Source: Rhodocollybia butyracea (Eukaryota > Basidiomycota > Agaricomycetes > Agaricales > Omphalotaceae). From it: a DNA stretch of 64,000 nt. Shown here in pieces: positions 15,009 through 26,334 of the stretch. The stretch spans positions 310,001 to 374,000 of the forward strand of contig JADNRY010000017.1 of NCBI GenBank assembly GCA_015501585.1, written 5' to 3'. Position 1 is the stretch's first letter. Each line of letters opens with the position of its first letter. The position numbers were made by a program, and so were the translations under genes. The notes under the pieces are model-generated. The model saw nothing but the letters and a program-made list of their open reading frames with translations. It ran no database searches and was not told the origin of the DNA.

Positions 15009-16155
15009 ATGCCCTCCCCAAATCGTGTTTGGTTCATAACCGGGACTTCCTCAGGCCTTGGCAAAGCCCTCACAGGTCTCCTTCTTGCCAACGGTGAGCG
15101 TGTTGTAGCAACCTGCCGCGACCCCACCGTACACGACGAGATTTCCGCTGGTTATAAAAATCAACTTCTTGTTTGCAAAGTCGATGTCACAAAAGAGGAC
15201 GAAATAAAAGCAGCTTTTACCGTTGGCGTTGGAAAATTTGGTCGTATCGATGTAGTAGTCAATAACGCTGGGATAGGGCTATTTGGTGAAATGGAAGCTG
15301 TCTCCGAAGAAGACGCCAGGTATATCATGGAGCTACAATACTGGGGCCCGATCCACGTCATGAAGGAGGTAAGTAATTGCGGAGTAGCAAGTGGCTAAAA
15401 CAAGCAGATTTCAATTTTTTCATAGGCCGCCCGTATCTTTCGTGAAGTGAACCCGCCTGGAGCAGGAGGCTGTCTGTTTAATGTCAGTACAACGGGTGGC
15501 TATCGAGCCAACCCCACAATCTCCTACTATTGTGCAAGTAAATTTGGTACGAGAGATAACTTGATACCGTGATTCAGACCAGAACTCATTTTCGATGTTA
15601 GCTCTCGAAGCAGCGACACAGTCGTTCCTTCAAGAAATGCATCCTTCTTGGAACATCAAAGGTTGCATTATCGAACCCGGAGGTTTCCGTTCAGAATGGA
15701 GTTCTGGTCACAATTCCAAAATTGTCCCTCCTCATCCTGCCTATACGGATCCATCTGGTCCCACTTCTTTGTTCAAACAAGTTGTCGGGAAAATTCCTTT
15801 TCTAGGCGACCCATTAAAGATGGCTAAAGCGGTCATCCGACTCGCTGATCTTGCTATAGGCGTTCGTTCTGAACTCCCTGGTTTGTGGATCGGCGAAGGA
15901 GTAGAGAAGAGTGTCGCAGAGCATAGTAAGACTCTCGGACGCGCCCCTATCGCTCTCCCACTCAGAGTTCAACTGGGTTCGGACTCGTTGACCCTCGTCG
16001 ATATGCAGGCCACAAGGACAATCGAGGAGGCCAAAGAGTGGTCGTGGATCAGCCATTCAACAAATTCTGATGATATGGATGGTCAGAGCTACGTGAAGCA
16101 ATACTTGATGGGGTCTGGGGGTTTCGAGGACGTTGATAAGGCAATGTCAAACTAG
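15009..16155 (+). CDS. Short-chain dehydrogenase/reductase
   Basis: A 344-residue NAD(P)-dependent oxidoreductase in three exons (15009-15368, 15426-15546, 15602-16155) that join in frame. The N-terminus VWFITGTSSGLGKALTGLLL holds the TGxxxGxG cofactor loop. Next come DVTKEDEI, RIDVVVNNAGIG (the NNAG motif), FNVSTTGGY with the catalytic Ser region, and SYYCASKFALEAATQSF with the Tyr-x-x-x-Lys pair split by intron 2. EPGGFRSEW follows the active site as in classical SDRs. The region after about 250 residues is longer than in minimal SDRs. It is likely cytosolic. It is convergent with GMC C, 196 bp apart, taking the position the lipase holds in the other modules. A role in handling carbonyl products of the neighbouring oxidases is an inference from position only. 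Confidence 0.92.
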
Positions 16156-16351
16156 GCCGCTTAGCGTACTCGTGTACACATACTCATTTAGTTTGTGCCA
16201 TTAACTATATCAATCTCAACATTGATAGTAAATTGTTTCGACAGTTCAACAGGTTCTACCCTTGTGCAGCGTTTATGTTTTGTGTTCCAGCATGAGGGTA
16301 CTTGTGGTGAGACGTTTGAAACCTGCTATGTAGATGCATCTAATAGATTCC

Positions 16352-19300
16352 TTAAGGGACAAAGACACCCTTTATAATATCCGCCGCCATTTCAGCAATA
16401 ATATACGCTGTAGCTATAATAGAAAGAAAATTATATCATCCGGTTTTCTTCACGCCTACCAAAGAACGGCGTACCTTGTGTATGCGCTGCAAATTGCAGC
16501 GGAACAACAGAAAGATCGACTACGCGTATGTTTTTCGTTCCGTAGACTTTCAGCTTTGGGTCAACGACGCCATTTTTGTCTTTGGGAAGCATCGAGAGGG
16601 ATCCGATCGTATCTAATAAAACAGACGTGAAATATATCCAGTTTGAGGAGTATTAGCTGGTACTTACGCCATGCGGTACCGCATGATTGCTTGAGCCAGT
16701 CTGGAATGCAACACAGATGGAGGTTTAGGGCGTTGGTGAGGAGTCATATGAGGGTTACGCACTAGTAATCTGCTCATTGGTCTGCACCTCAGGACCTGGA
16801 TTGAGTTCCCTTGTAGCAGGATCTGGCCACAAGATATTTATGCTAATCATCTTCAAGGGGGGAGAGCTAGATCCTACCGTCTGAAATAATATCTTTCAAA
16901 GGCGCTGTTTTACCTATTTCCCGAACATACTTGAATTGCTCAATGAATATCTGAAGGTCTAGAACTCACGATCAGTTTTCTGATAAAGCCAGCTAACAGT
17001 TGGACAACACCCTAGTACAAACCTATATCATGTTCAAAGTAATGTGGGTCCATTGCTGGGAATTCTCGAGGGTCATTCGATGTGCTATGTACAGTGCCTC
17101 GAGAAAAGTTGTGGTTCGAAATGGCTATGACCGTATAATACTTCTTTCCCGGTCGAGGAAGATCTATTTCAAGGTAAAACTTAGCCGAAATGGTGCCGTA
17201 AATCCGAGATGTAAAAGCTCACTCGACCCAGAGAGAACACCAGAGAGGCTCACGAGTTCACAATCGAGAGCATCTGCGTGGTCATACTGAAGTTGCAGCT
17301 CGTATTGTTCGGCTAATCCTGGTGGGTACTTCCCCCCCTTTATATCTTGACGGACTCTAGCTTCTTCCGCAGCATACAACATCGCAGCGTCCGGTGTGAT
17401 TCTCTTGAGAGGCATGAAAGCAACGTTGACGACACCAGTCGCATATATCCCTTGACCTTCTGAGCTGCAGTGACTTCTATTAGCACCTTCTAGGCTTGAA
17501 CGATGGGTTGAACGAAACTCACTAGAGCTTGATATGCTTTTCTCTCTCGATATCATCTCGTAAGAGATCATACGTGTCCTCAGAATAATCGTCCCTGAGC
17601 TCTACATTGCCGAAGAAAATTATTCAGAGCCATTGAATTCCATATCTGCCACTTGCCGAACGAACAACCAAAAATTAGATGCTCTTGTACATTTTCACCG
17701 ACACCATCAAGAGGGACCTTGACCTCCACTCCAATTTTTGACAGAACATCTGGTCTCCCGATACCCGACAGTTCAAGAATTTGAGGAGATTTGAGCGACC
17801 TACATACTACTTGTCAGTCAGAATGCCCTTTCTCTATGCGATACTCACCCTGCAGAGAGAATCACCTCTCTTCGTACATGGGCATGATAAAATTTGTGAT
17901 CATTAGCAGTGGTAGCATTATAGCTGAACTCGACACCGGTGGCTTCGAGATCATTATCGGACTCTGAGGAATTTAAAGAAAGAATCCTTGATGCTTCTGC
18001 ACCAGTGAGAATGAATAAGTTGGGTCTCTGTAAGGCGCATGCTTGCACAGCCTGTTTCAAATGAGCAAGGGATAAGGCGGCGATGCATATACCCACCGTA
18101 AAAGCAAATGCCCGTGAATGCAACGTCGGGTGGACAGTATTCAAACCCAGATAAGTCCCTTCAGTCTAGAAATCACTGATTAAATCATGATGCATGATGT
18201 CCGGGGCCACGGATTAAACCAATACGCACATCACCTTCATACTAGACATAGACACAGTATTGAAATGAGGTCCACCGATGTCCGAAGAGAACAAGATACA
18301 TACAGGCGCTCGAGACCTCTTGAAACCCATATTCAACAACGTCTAGTGAGTGAAGATATCTTATGAGTACCGCGATGTATTAAGATTGATAACAACGCTC
18401 GCCTGATTCATCTTGATGTCCACATCGAGTATTCGGCGAGGGTGAGTGATGTGTAAAGAACCTACAAAAAGTAGATCATCTCGGTCGTAATACATAACAC
18501 CAACTCTGAAGAGTTCTACCTCCCCCCCGAGTGTTGGCATCATTCCAGACTCTAAACGCTTCCGCGGGGACGGAGGGGTTTAAACTTGGATCCAGAGGAG
18601 TATAACTAAACCGAGAGGAAAAAACTTTACCATCGCGGAGCTAATAGATGCTTAAATCGGGATCGAAAACTTACGTTACAGGACGAATTGAATATTTCTG
18701 GTAATTCTTATGGTTCCAGCCTGGGTTGCCGAGCTTTTCCCAGTCTAGAGGGGAGTAGATGGTGGACAAAAGGAAAAGCCCAAAAGCCAAGGCACCTACT
18801 ATCAATGTCCTCCTTGGGCGGAAGTGTCCAAAAAGAAAAGTTCATTGCGGAGCTTCCTCCCAGGCCCTTTCCGCTATCGTATGTGTAATAAGTATTAACA
18901 GAAACCAATGTGCTTTGCGACTGAACCCACCGACTCCAGAGGTATTCTTTGTCGTTGCAAAACTTTTGAGGGACCTGCAATGCGTTTAAGTCTTGTGAGT
19001 CTATTATGTGAGGATATAACCGACCGTCGTGAATGCCCAATCGTATTCTGGATTGTTAATCTGCATTCCAAACTGACCAGGACGAGCTGTTACAATTTTT
19101 GTGCTGTTTTAACCAAGCTGTATCGAACCACAGGAAGGAAGACACACTGATTAAAGGATGATCATTGAGGTCGAGGTGCGAATTTCCCGCTTCCAACACA
19201 AGAATGGACCATGCTGGATTTTCTGACAAGCGAGAAGCTAGCGTGAGGCCTGCAGTCTGAGGCATGTTTGATACTCTATCGATTAAATATCTCAAGGTAT

Positions 19301-19372
19301 ACGTACTCCACCGCCTATAATGATATAGTCGAAAGTTTGGTTTGCAACCAGGTTTAGCGATACCAGATGCAT
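16352..19372 (-). CDS. GMC oxidoreductase C
   Basis: Third GMC gene, closest to D. It starts [21 protein letters not shown] and has YLWSRGKGLGG then [72 protein letters not shown] and a C-terminal [14 protein letters not shown] before TAA. The intron at 17164-17222 (SGVLSGS joined to NLPRPGKKYYT) is 59 nt, so in this copy retention would shift the frame, unlike in A, B and D. At first sight the reading frame looks broken there, but splicing restores it. The intron near 18080, which separates SRAFAFT from AVQACAL, also absorbs a one-base difference from D. Confidence 0.82.
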
Positions 19373-19720
19373 TTCGGTGTTTCTTGGTGAGAGTTCAGGT
19401 GTAGGGGCAGGACGAGGCGATTGTATATTCGGTTCGCTCCCTGTTTGTGCTTAGGCTTTTTTGTATTGAATGAGCCGAGATTACGAAACCTGCTAATCAC
19501 ATCTCTGAAGGATGGAAGGATGGAAGGAATGGCCGGGCCCGACGCTATCGTACATGCGCGCTGTGGATAAGTAGCGTGAATACTGATAGTCAGAGGTTGT
19601 TCCGACCAGGCGTATTGATATTATTATCAATATTTTAACAGAAGGAACTTCAAGGAAGAAGCGTGACGGCTTGAATTTAGCGTGCATGGCGTAACCTAGC
19701 ATCATCAACCGTAACGCGCC
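16352..19720. repeat. Tandem duplication unit C
   Basis: It matches about 20143-23525. The offset is 3791 bp at the GMC stops and 3800 bp at the starts. Similarity continues about 350 bp upstream of the start, including CTGCTAATCACATCTCTGAA and a shared ACTGATAGTCAGAGG stretch, so promoter and gene were copied together. Confidence 0.75.
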
Positions 19721-20142
19721 TGGGGATGCGCTATGTTGCCCCGTGAGGACTTGGGGCCGGTTCCATGATTGTAACCGGCCGAAAATGACGCCGGGCATTC
19801 GGCATCGAAACACTCGCTGATACTGGACGATTTTTAGCTAATAACCGGAGCTCCATGCTGTAGATGGTACGCGCTGGTACACATCATGTACACTATGTAC
19901 TATCTAAGTCTGATCAGCGCTGTTGTTTGCCGCCAACAGCCGATCACGGGACTCTCCTGGACTCCTTCCTAGAACAGACCCCCCCTGTGGGAATTGTATG
20001 TTCTATACCACTAGGTATCTGTTAATTCACCGGTTCCTTATGCAGGGTTTTGTGTTCTAGCACGAGCACACTTGTAAAACGTCTTGTTGAGACGTTTGAA
20101 ACCTGTTATACTTATATGTACACGTGTATCTATATATATTCT
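19373..20142. other. Intergenic between GMC D stop and GMC C start
   Basis: The half nearer C is the duplicated upstream region shared with D. No gene, TIR or long repeat was recognised in the remainder (about 19720-20140). Confidence 0.5.
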
Positions 20143-23100
20143 TTAAGAGACAAAGACACCCTTTATAATATCCGCCGCCATTTCAGCAATAATATACGCT
20201 GTAGCTATAATAGAAAGAAAATTATATCATCCGGTTTTCTTCAAGCCCATCAAAGAACGGCATACCTTGTGTATGCGCTGCAAATTGCAGCGGAACAACA
20301 GAAAGATCGACTACGCGTATATTTTTCGTTCCGTAGACTTTCAGCTTTGGATCAACGACACCATTTTTGTCTTTGGGAAGCATTGAGAGGGATCCGGTCG
20401 TATCTAATGAAACGACGTGAAAGGTATCCAGTCGAGGAGTATTACCCGGTACTTACGCCATGCGGTATCAAACGATTGCTTGAGCCAGTCTGGAATGCAA
20501 CACAGACGGAAATTTAGAGGGTTGGTAAGGAGTCATATGAGGGTTACGCACTAGTAATCTGCTCGTCGGTCTGCACTCCAGGACCGGGATTGAGCTCCCT
20601 TGTAGCAGGATCTGGCGACAAGATGTGATTTATGCTAATCATCTTGAGGAGAGGGCTAGATCCTACCATCTGAAATAATATCTTTCAAAGGCGCTGTTTC
20701 GGCTATTTCCCGAATATACTTGAATTGCTCAATGAATATCTGAAGGTCTAGAACTCACGATCAGTTTTCTGATAACACCAACTAACAGTTGGATAATATT
20801 GTAGTACAGACCTATATCATGTTCAAAGTAATGTGGGTCCATTGCTGGGAATTCTCGAGGGTCATTCGATGTGCTATGTACAGTGCCTCGAGAAAAGTTG
20901 TGGTTCGAAATGGCTATGACCGTATAATACTTCTTTCCCGGTCGAGGAAGATCTATTTTTGAGGTAAAACTCAGCCGATATGACGCCGTAAATCCGGGAT
21001 ATAAAAGCTCACTAGGCCCAGAGAGAACGCCAGAGAGGCTCACAAATTCGCAATCGAGAGCATCTGCACGGTTATACTGAAGTTGCAACTCGTATTGTTC
21101 AGCTAATCCCGGTGGGTACTTTTTTTCCTTTATATCTTGACGGACTCTAGCTTCTTCCGCGGCGTACAACATAGCAGCGTCCGGTGTGATTTTCTTGAGA
21201 GACATGAAAGCGAAGTGGACCATACCAGTCGCATATATCCCTTGACCTTCTGAGCTGCAGTGACTTCTATTAATACCTCCTTGGCTTGAACGCTGGGTCG
21301 AACGAAACTCACTAGAGCTTGATGTGCTTTTCTCTCTCGATATCATTTCGTAAGAGGTCATACGTGTCCTTAGAATAGTCATCCCTGAGCTCTACATTTG
21401 CAGAGAAAATTATTCAGAGCCATTGAATTTCAACTCTGCTACTTACCGAACGAACAACCAAAAAACAGATGCTCTTGTACATTTTCACCGACGCCATCAA
21501 GAGGGACCTTGACCTCCACTCCGATTTTCGACAGAACATCTGGTCTTCCGATACCCGACAGTTCAAGAATTTGAGGAGATTTGAGCGACCTACATACTAC
21601 TTGTCAGTGGGATCGCCCTTTTTCTATGTGATACTCACCCTGCAGAGAGGATCACCTCTCTTCGTACATGGGCATGATAAGATTCATGATCATTAGTGGT
21701 AGCATTATAGCTGAACTCGACACCGGTGGCTTCGAGATCATTGCCGGATTCTGACGAACTTGATGAAAGAATCCTTGATGCTTCTGCGCCAGTGAGAATG
21801 GATAAGTTGGGTCTCTGTAAGGCACATGCTTGCATAGCCTGTTTCAAATGAGCAAAGGGATAAGACGGTGCCGCATATACCCACCGTAAAGGCAAATTCC
21901 CGCGAATGCAACGTCGGATGGACGGTATTCAAACCCAGATAAGTCCCTTCAGTCTAGAAATCACTGATTAATCTATGATGCATGATGTCCGGGGCCACGG
22001 ATTAAACCAATACGCACATCGCCTTCATACTAGACATAGACACAATATTGAGACGAGGTCCACTAATGTCCGAAGAGAACAAGATACATACAGGCGCTCG
22101 AGACCTCTTGAAACCCATATTCAACAACGTCTAGTGAGTGAAGATATCTTATGAGTACCGCGGTGTATTAATAAAATTGATAACAACGCTCGCCTGATTC
22201 ATCTTGATGTCCACATCGAGTATCCGGCGAGGGTGAGTGATGTGTAAAGGACCTGCGAAAAGCATACCATCTCGGTCGTAATACATACACCGACTCTGAA
22301 GAGTTCTATGTACCTTCCCCCCGAGTGTTGGCATCATTCCAGACTCTAAACGCTTCCGCGGGGACGGAGGGGTTTATACTTGGGTCCAGAGGGGTGTAAC
22401 TAAACCGAGGGGAAGGAGCTTTAGCATCGCGTAACCCATAGATGTTTATATCGGAATCGAAAACTTACGTTACAGGACGAGTTGAGTATTTCTGGTAGTT
22501 CTTATGGTTCCAGCCCGGGTTGCCGAGCTTTTCCCAATCTAGCGGGGAGTAAAATGGTGAAAAAAGAGTAGAAGTCAAGCCACCTACTATCAATGTCCTC
22601 CTTGGGCGGAAGCGTCCAAATCGAAAAGTTCATTGCGGAAGTTCCTCCCAGGCCCTTTCCGCTATCATGTAAAAAGTATTAACGCTGGCAACCAGTGAGC
22701 TTTGCGACAGGACCTACCGGCTCCAGAGGTATTCCTTGTTGTTGCAAAACTTTTGAGGAACCTGCGATGCACTTAAATCTTGTGGATCTATTATGTGAGG
22801 ATATGACCGACCGTCGTGAATGCCCAGTCGTATTCCGGATTGTTAATCTGCATTCCAAACTGGCCAGGACGAGCTGTTACAGTTTTTTGTGCTGTTTTAA
22901 CCAAACTATATCGTACCACAGGAAGGAAGACACACTGATTAGGGGACGATCACCGAGGTCGAGGTGTGAATTTCCCGCTTCCAACACAAGAACGGACCAT
23001 GCTGGATTTTCTGACAAGCGAGAAGCTAGAGTAAGGCCTGCAGTCTGAGATATGTTAATACTCTATCGATTGAATACCTCATCAGTAGTAAAGTAAGTAT

Positions 23101-23172
23101 ACGTACTCCACCGCCTATGATGATATAATCGAAAGTTTGGTTTGCAACCAGGTCTAACGATACCAGAGGCAT
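20143..23172 (-). CDS. GMC oxidoreductase D
   Basis: Fourth GMC gene. It starts [22 protein letters not shown]; the TAGLTL/LVLEAG FAD fold, GKGLGG region, [55 protein letters not shown] and DPHYFEHDIGLYY follow. The C-terminus is [10 protein letters not shown]. The intron at 20953-21012 (SGVLSGP joined to NLPRPGKKYYT) is 60 nt and free of stops. The acceptor that gives KL-YHCSSEG must be the AAG just before TCACTGCAGC, because the nearer TAG would create a stop. Both catalytic histidine motifs remain. It lies furthest from the lipases and has no convergent partner gene. Confidence 0.83.
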
Positions 23173-23525
23173 TTTAGTGTTTACTGATGTGAGTTCAGGT
23201 CTAAGAGAAAGACGAGGCGATTGCAGTATTCGGGTCCCTCTCTGTTGTGCCTTTATGTCAATCAGCCGAGATAAGTACGAACAGCCTGCCTGCTAATCAC
23301 ATCTCTGAAGGATGGAAGGAGGGGAGATGGATGGAAAAATCGGGGCCCACGCTATCGTACGTGCGCGGTGAGGATACTGATAGTCAGAGGCCGTCCCGAC
23401 CAGGCGTATTGATATCAATATTTTAATGGAGGGAAGAAGCGTTGACAGCGCGGACTTAGCGCGCATGGCGTATCCAGCTCTCCCAGCACTATCATCATGT
23501 GACAAACGCGTACCGTAACGCGTTA
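20143..23525. repeat. Tandem duplication unit D
   Basis: Direct repeat partner of the block at about 16352-19720, covering GMC D and roughly 350 bp upstream of it. Confidence 0.75.
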
Positions 23526-23676
23526 TACATGTACTACTATTATTGGACCCGAGACGATCACTATTTAATGTAAACAAGCATTCAGCGTACAAAGTCTGTA
23601 TCTATAGACCGTGTAAGTATTCTACCTTCATACAAGCAAGCACCGAGTAACTGAAACTGAGCTTCAAGTTATAGCT
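23173..23676. other. Upstream region of GMC D
   Basis: The first 350 bp are shared with the C upstream region. The rest, up to the stop of the next gene, shows no feature. Confidence 0.5.
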
Positions 23677-25023
23677 TTACAGCTGCAAAAGATGTGACAT
23701 GCTCAAGGCCAATTGTAAGTAGGCATCTAATGAGGGTTCACCACGATCCTGGGGTGTTTCTGCTCGTCCCGGACTAACCCGATCGACCTTCATAGACTGG
23801 CCCCGTCCAACTTGGTCATTACCGCCATTAACGTTTGACTCCGAACGACTGGTAATCTTTTCCTTCACAGCATCTGGAACCAAGGCCCATTTCTCAGACA
23901 AATTCTCCAGCTCCCCTTTGAGCGTTTCGTTGTTAGAAGAAAGAGTGTGGATCTGATTCCTCAGAAGTATGATTTCCTGGACTAACGAGTCTACGTTTTG
24001 TGTTTCATGGTCGTCTCCCTGAAGAAGCGACCCATGTGAGCTCGTGTAATGAGTCTCGGGGATGGAATGTGGGGCGGCGGGAGATGCAACGCGAGTTTCG
24101 TTCGCGGAGGATGGTTCGGAGTGGGTGTCAACCCCCGATGGAGATAACAAAGGTACAGAAGCGGCCGTTGGAACCACGTTAGTCTCGACCGATGCAGACG
24201 AGGGTCCCAAAGTAGCGTCTGAATCTGCTGCTGTATCATCAAGTTCAATTGCCAATGTCTGGTGCTCACTGCCCGCCGTCACCTCTACTCCTGGATCTCT
24301 GCGCGCCAGATAAGACGACGACGACATTGGAAACTTCGTTGCAAGTGACAAATTCTCGTATGAAGGCGCGTTCGACACTTTTATTCGCCCATTCTCTTGA
24401 AGAATCTGAATGGGGGCAAAACGAACATTCAAAGGTTTAGAGTGAACTCCGACATTAATGCCACGAGATTTAGATTTAACAATTCCGCGAGATGCACACG
24501 TAAACGGCAACGAGGACTCTGTTAACACTGGAAATTCCCAGTTTTTCGTCTTCTGAAGTCGCGATCGGTGAGCTTCAGAGGTGGTTTCGGAGTAAAAGCG
24601 TAGGAACATTTTTACACGGTGTGTTTTCGCTATATTGCAAAGCCAATTGATTCTAGCTCCCGGGCCACTCAATGGTCTGCAGGAGCTGCAAAAGCTGCAT
24701 CTCAAGAGTACATCGGAATTTGAGGGTACGAGGCCTTCGGGATAGAAAATTTTGGGCGTAGTTGCAGTACTGCTTGTACTAGTGGACATCAAGGTTTCCG
24801 GTAATGCGATATCATCCTGTATTGCATTACCCTCACGCACGAAATCATCAGGGTCTAAAAACCAACAGGGATTGGCAGCCAGCAGAGAGTATGTCAAGGT
24901 GCCACCGAAGTTTTGAGAACCCGGAAATTCAGTAAATGGAGGATGTAAGATTATAACAGAAGGTGGATCTGCATCGTTAGAGCAATATTGTTGTGAGTTC
25001 TGTTGATCTGGGAGATGTTGCAT
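23677..25023 (-). CDS. Hypothetical Ser-rich coiled-coil protein
   Basis: A single open frame of about 448 residues from the ATG at 25023 (an earlier in-frame methionine exists near 25077). No family was recognised. The N-terminal third (PSVIILHPPFTEFPGS, GTLTYSLLAANPCWFLDPDDF) looks folded and includes a Cys cluster, LLRCSFCSSCRP, then WLCNIAKTHRV, which could bind a metal. The middle is rich in Ser, Ala, Thr and Pro. Near the end a short coiled coil is likely (VDSLVQEIILLRNQIHTLSS, then LKGELENLSEKW). It is followed by a basic, disordered tail. It lies head to tail with the next gene, 180 bp apart, and the two share a general design of a disordered body plus a terminal coiled coil. Confidence 0.6.
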   Translation of the reverse strand: MQHLPDQQNSQQYCSNDADPPSVIILHPPFTEFPGSQNFGGTLTYSLLAANPCWFLDPDDFVREGNAIQDDIALPETLMSTSTSSTATTPKIFYPEGLVPSNSDVLLRCSFCSSCRPLSGPGARINWLCNIAKTHRVKMFLRFYSETTSEAHRSRLQKTKNWEFPVLTESSLPFTCASRGIVKSKSRGINVGVHSKPLNVRFAPIQILQENGRIKVSNAPSYENLSLATKFPMSSSSYLARRDPGVEVTAGSEHQTLAIELDDTAADSDATLGPSSASVETNVVPTAASVPLLSPSGVDTHSEPSSANETRVASPAAPHSIPETHYTSSHGSLLQGDDHETQNVDSLVQEIILLRNQIHTLSSNNETLKGELENLSEKWALVPDAVKEKITSRSESNVNGGNDQVGRGQSMKVDRVSPGRAETPQDRGEPSLDAYLQLALSMSHLLQL

Positions 25024-25203
25024 TTGGCGATGGAAGTTGAACTTTGAGCAAAAAATTAGAGTTAAGGGGATTCGCACCGTTCACACGCCACGATGAATTA
25101 CGACATATAGCTAGAGAGAACGAGAGCAAATAGGTATTGCACTACAAGTAGCTACAACGCCCGGAGATAAGCACATCGAACAAGCGGCACAAGACAAAAA
25201 CTC

Positions 25204-25962
25204 TTAATCCCCATCTTCCGCAACATCCATGCTATCACCATCCCCTCGTATCCGCTGATTTTTCAGCGACAACTCTTTGACATGTCTTTCGAGCTCTTTG
25301 ATATCCTCGTCTCGGGTTTTCTCCTTCGCCTCCTTACTAGTACGATCTAGTGTCCCCGTCTGAGATCGAGAAATAGAGTCTGATGTAGAAGAAGCAAGGA
25401 GAACATTTCCCTCTAGGACACGGGACGAAGCGGTAGGAGAAGATACCACGCTGAAAGCAGCGTAGGCTGGATGAGTTTCCGGAGGTGTACCAGCTATCTT
25501 GGTAGACCCGGCAGCTAAAGCACTCGCGTGATGCGTTTCTTTATCAGCAAAATCCAGCTGCTTCTCCGAAAGTGTGCCAGTGGGTATATCGATGACAGCG
25601 TTGCTTTGTGCAAGAACAAAGTCACTAGTGTGTGTGACAGATCCAGTGTTTGTAGCTCTCTCAAAAGCGACGTCAGCAGCAGGAAGATCCGGGTGGCGAT
25701 TGGTTTTTTTTCTGTGAGAGCTAGTAGAATGGGCCATTTCTACGTCGGTCGAGAGATGATCTGGGTTCCGTTCTGATTGCAGGTTTGCGAACATCTCTGC
25801 ATTTGCGAAAGCGCTTTCGAGAGCATGAGCTACACCAGCTGGTCCCGTACCATGATTTACCACGTCGCTGGAGTCTTTGGATCGAGAGACCATTCGAGTT
25901 GAAAGAACTTTGAATTGAATTGTATCACATGCTAGGGACTGTGGGTCAAGTATGGGTAGCAT
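25204..25962 (-). CDS. Hypothetical disordered protein
   Basis: Open frame of 252 residues from the ATG at 25962 (MLPILDPQSLACDTIQFKVL). It is mostly Ser/Thr/Ala-rich and probably disordered. It ends with a charged helix (EAKEKTRDEDIKELERHVKE) and an acidic tail (DGDSMDVAEDGD). It could be a separate gene or the 5' part of a larger one with the gene at 23677-25023, but no splice pair joining them was found. No known domain is seen. Confidence 0.5.
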   Translation of the reverse strand: MLPILDPQSLACDTIQFKVLSTRMVSRSKDSSDVVNHGTGPAGVAHALESAFANAEMFANLQSERNPDHLSTDVEMAHSTSSHRKKTNRHPDLPAADVAFERATNTGSVTHTSDFVLAQSNAVIDIPTGTLSEKQLDFADKETHHASALAAGSTKIAGTPPETHPAYAAFSVVSSPTASSRVLEGNVLLASSTSDSISRSQTGTLDRTSKEAKEKTRDEDIKELERHVKELSLKNQRIRGDGDSMDVAEDGD

Positions 25963-26179
25963 CAAGGATTTATTGAAAGCCGAGGGGCCAGCATGTCCGA
26001 AGAGTCGATAAAAGGGTCAGTACTCGAGACCGGTGGATCCACAGACAGGAGAATACTTCGATAAAAGAACAATGGCACTGACAGAAATTAGCGCCCACGA
26101 TCGGGCCGAACGTTTTGGCACCAGGACAATAAACATTTTCGTTTATTCTTTTTCAGACAACAATGGCCAAAAAAGAAAG

Positions 26180-26186
26180 TATAAAA
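26180..26186 (+). promoter_or_regulatory. TATA box of the AA9 gene
   Basis: TATAAAA lies about 150 bp before the LPMO ATG in otherwise noncoding DNA, suggesting a 5' leader of roughly 120 nt. Confidence 0.5.
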
Positions 26187-26334
26187 GGGCTCTCAAATGT
26201 CGACTTCAAGTCACTCAACTTCTCCGTGTTCTTTACGACTCGCCTACGAACGACTGAACGACTTTTCTTTTCGCTGTGCGATTCTTTGAAAGCTCCCCAT
26301 CTCGTCCTCAACTTTCCTTTGACCTTCTTTCAAC

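Noticed and set aside
17164..17222. Apparent frameshift in GMC C compared with B and D
   Set aside because: The one-base difference lies in an intron with GTGAGC and AAATAG ends. Splicing gives SGVLSGS-NLPRPGKK, matching the other copies.
18040..18130. One-base difference between C and D after the SR(A/E)FAFT segment
   Set aside because: It lies in an intron starting GTGGGT or GTGAGT and ending AACAG. Both copies join to A(V/M)QACALQRPN.
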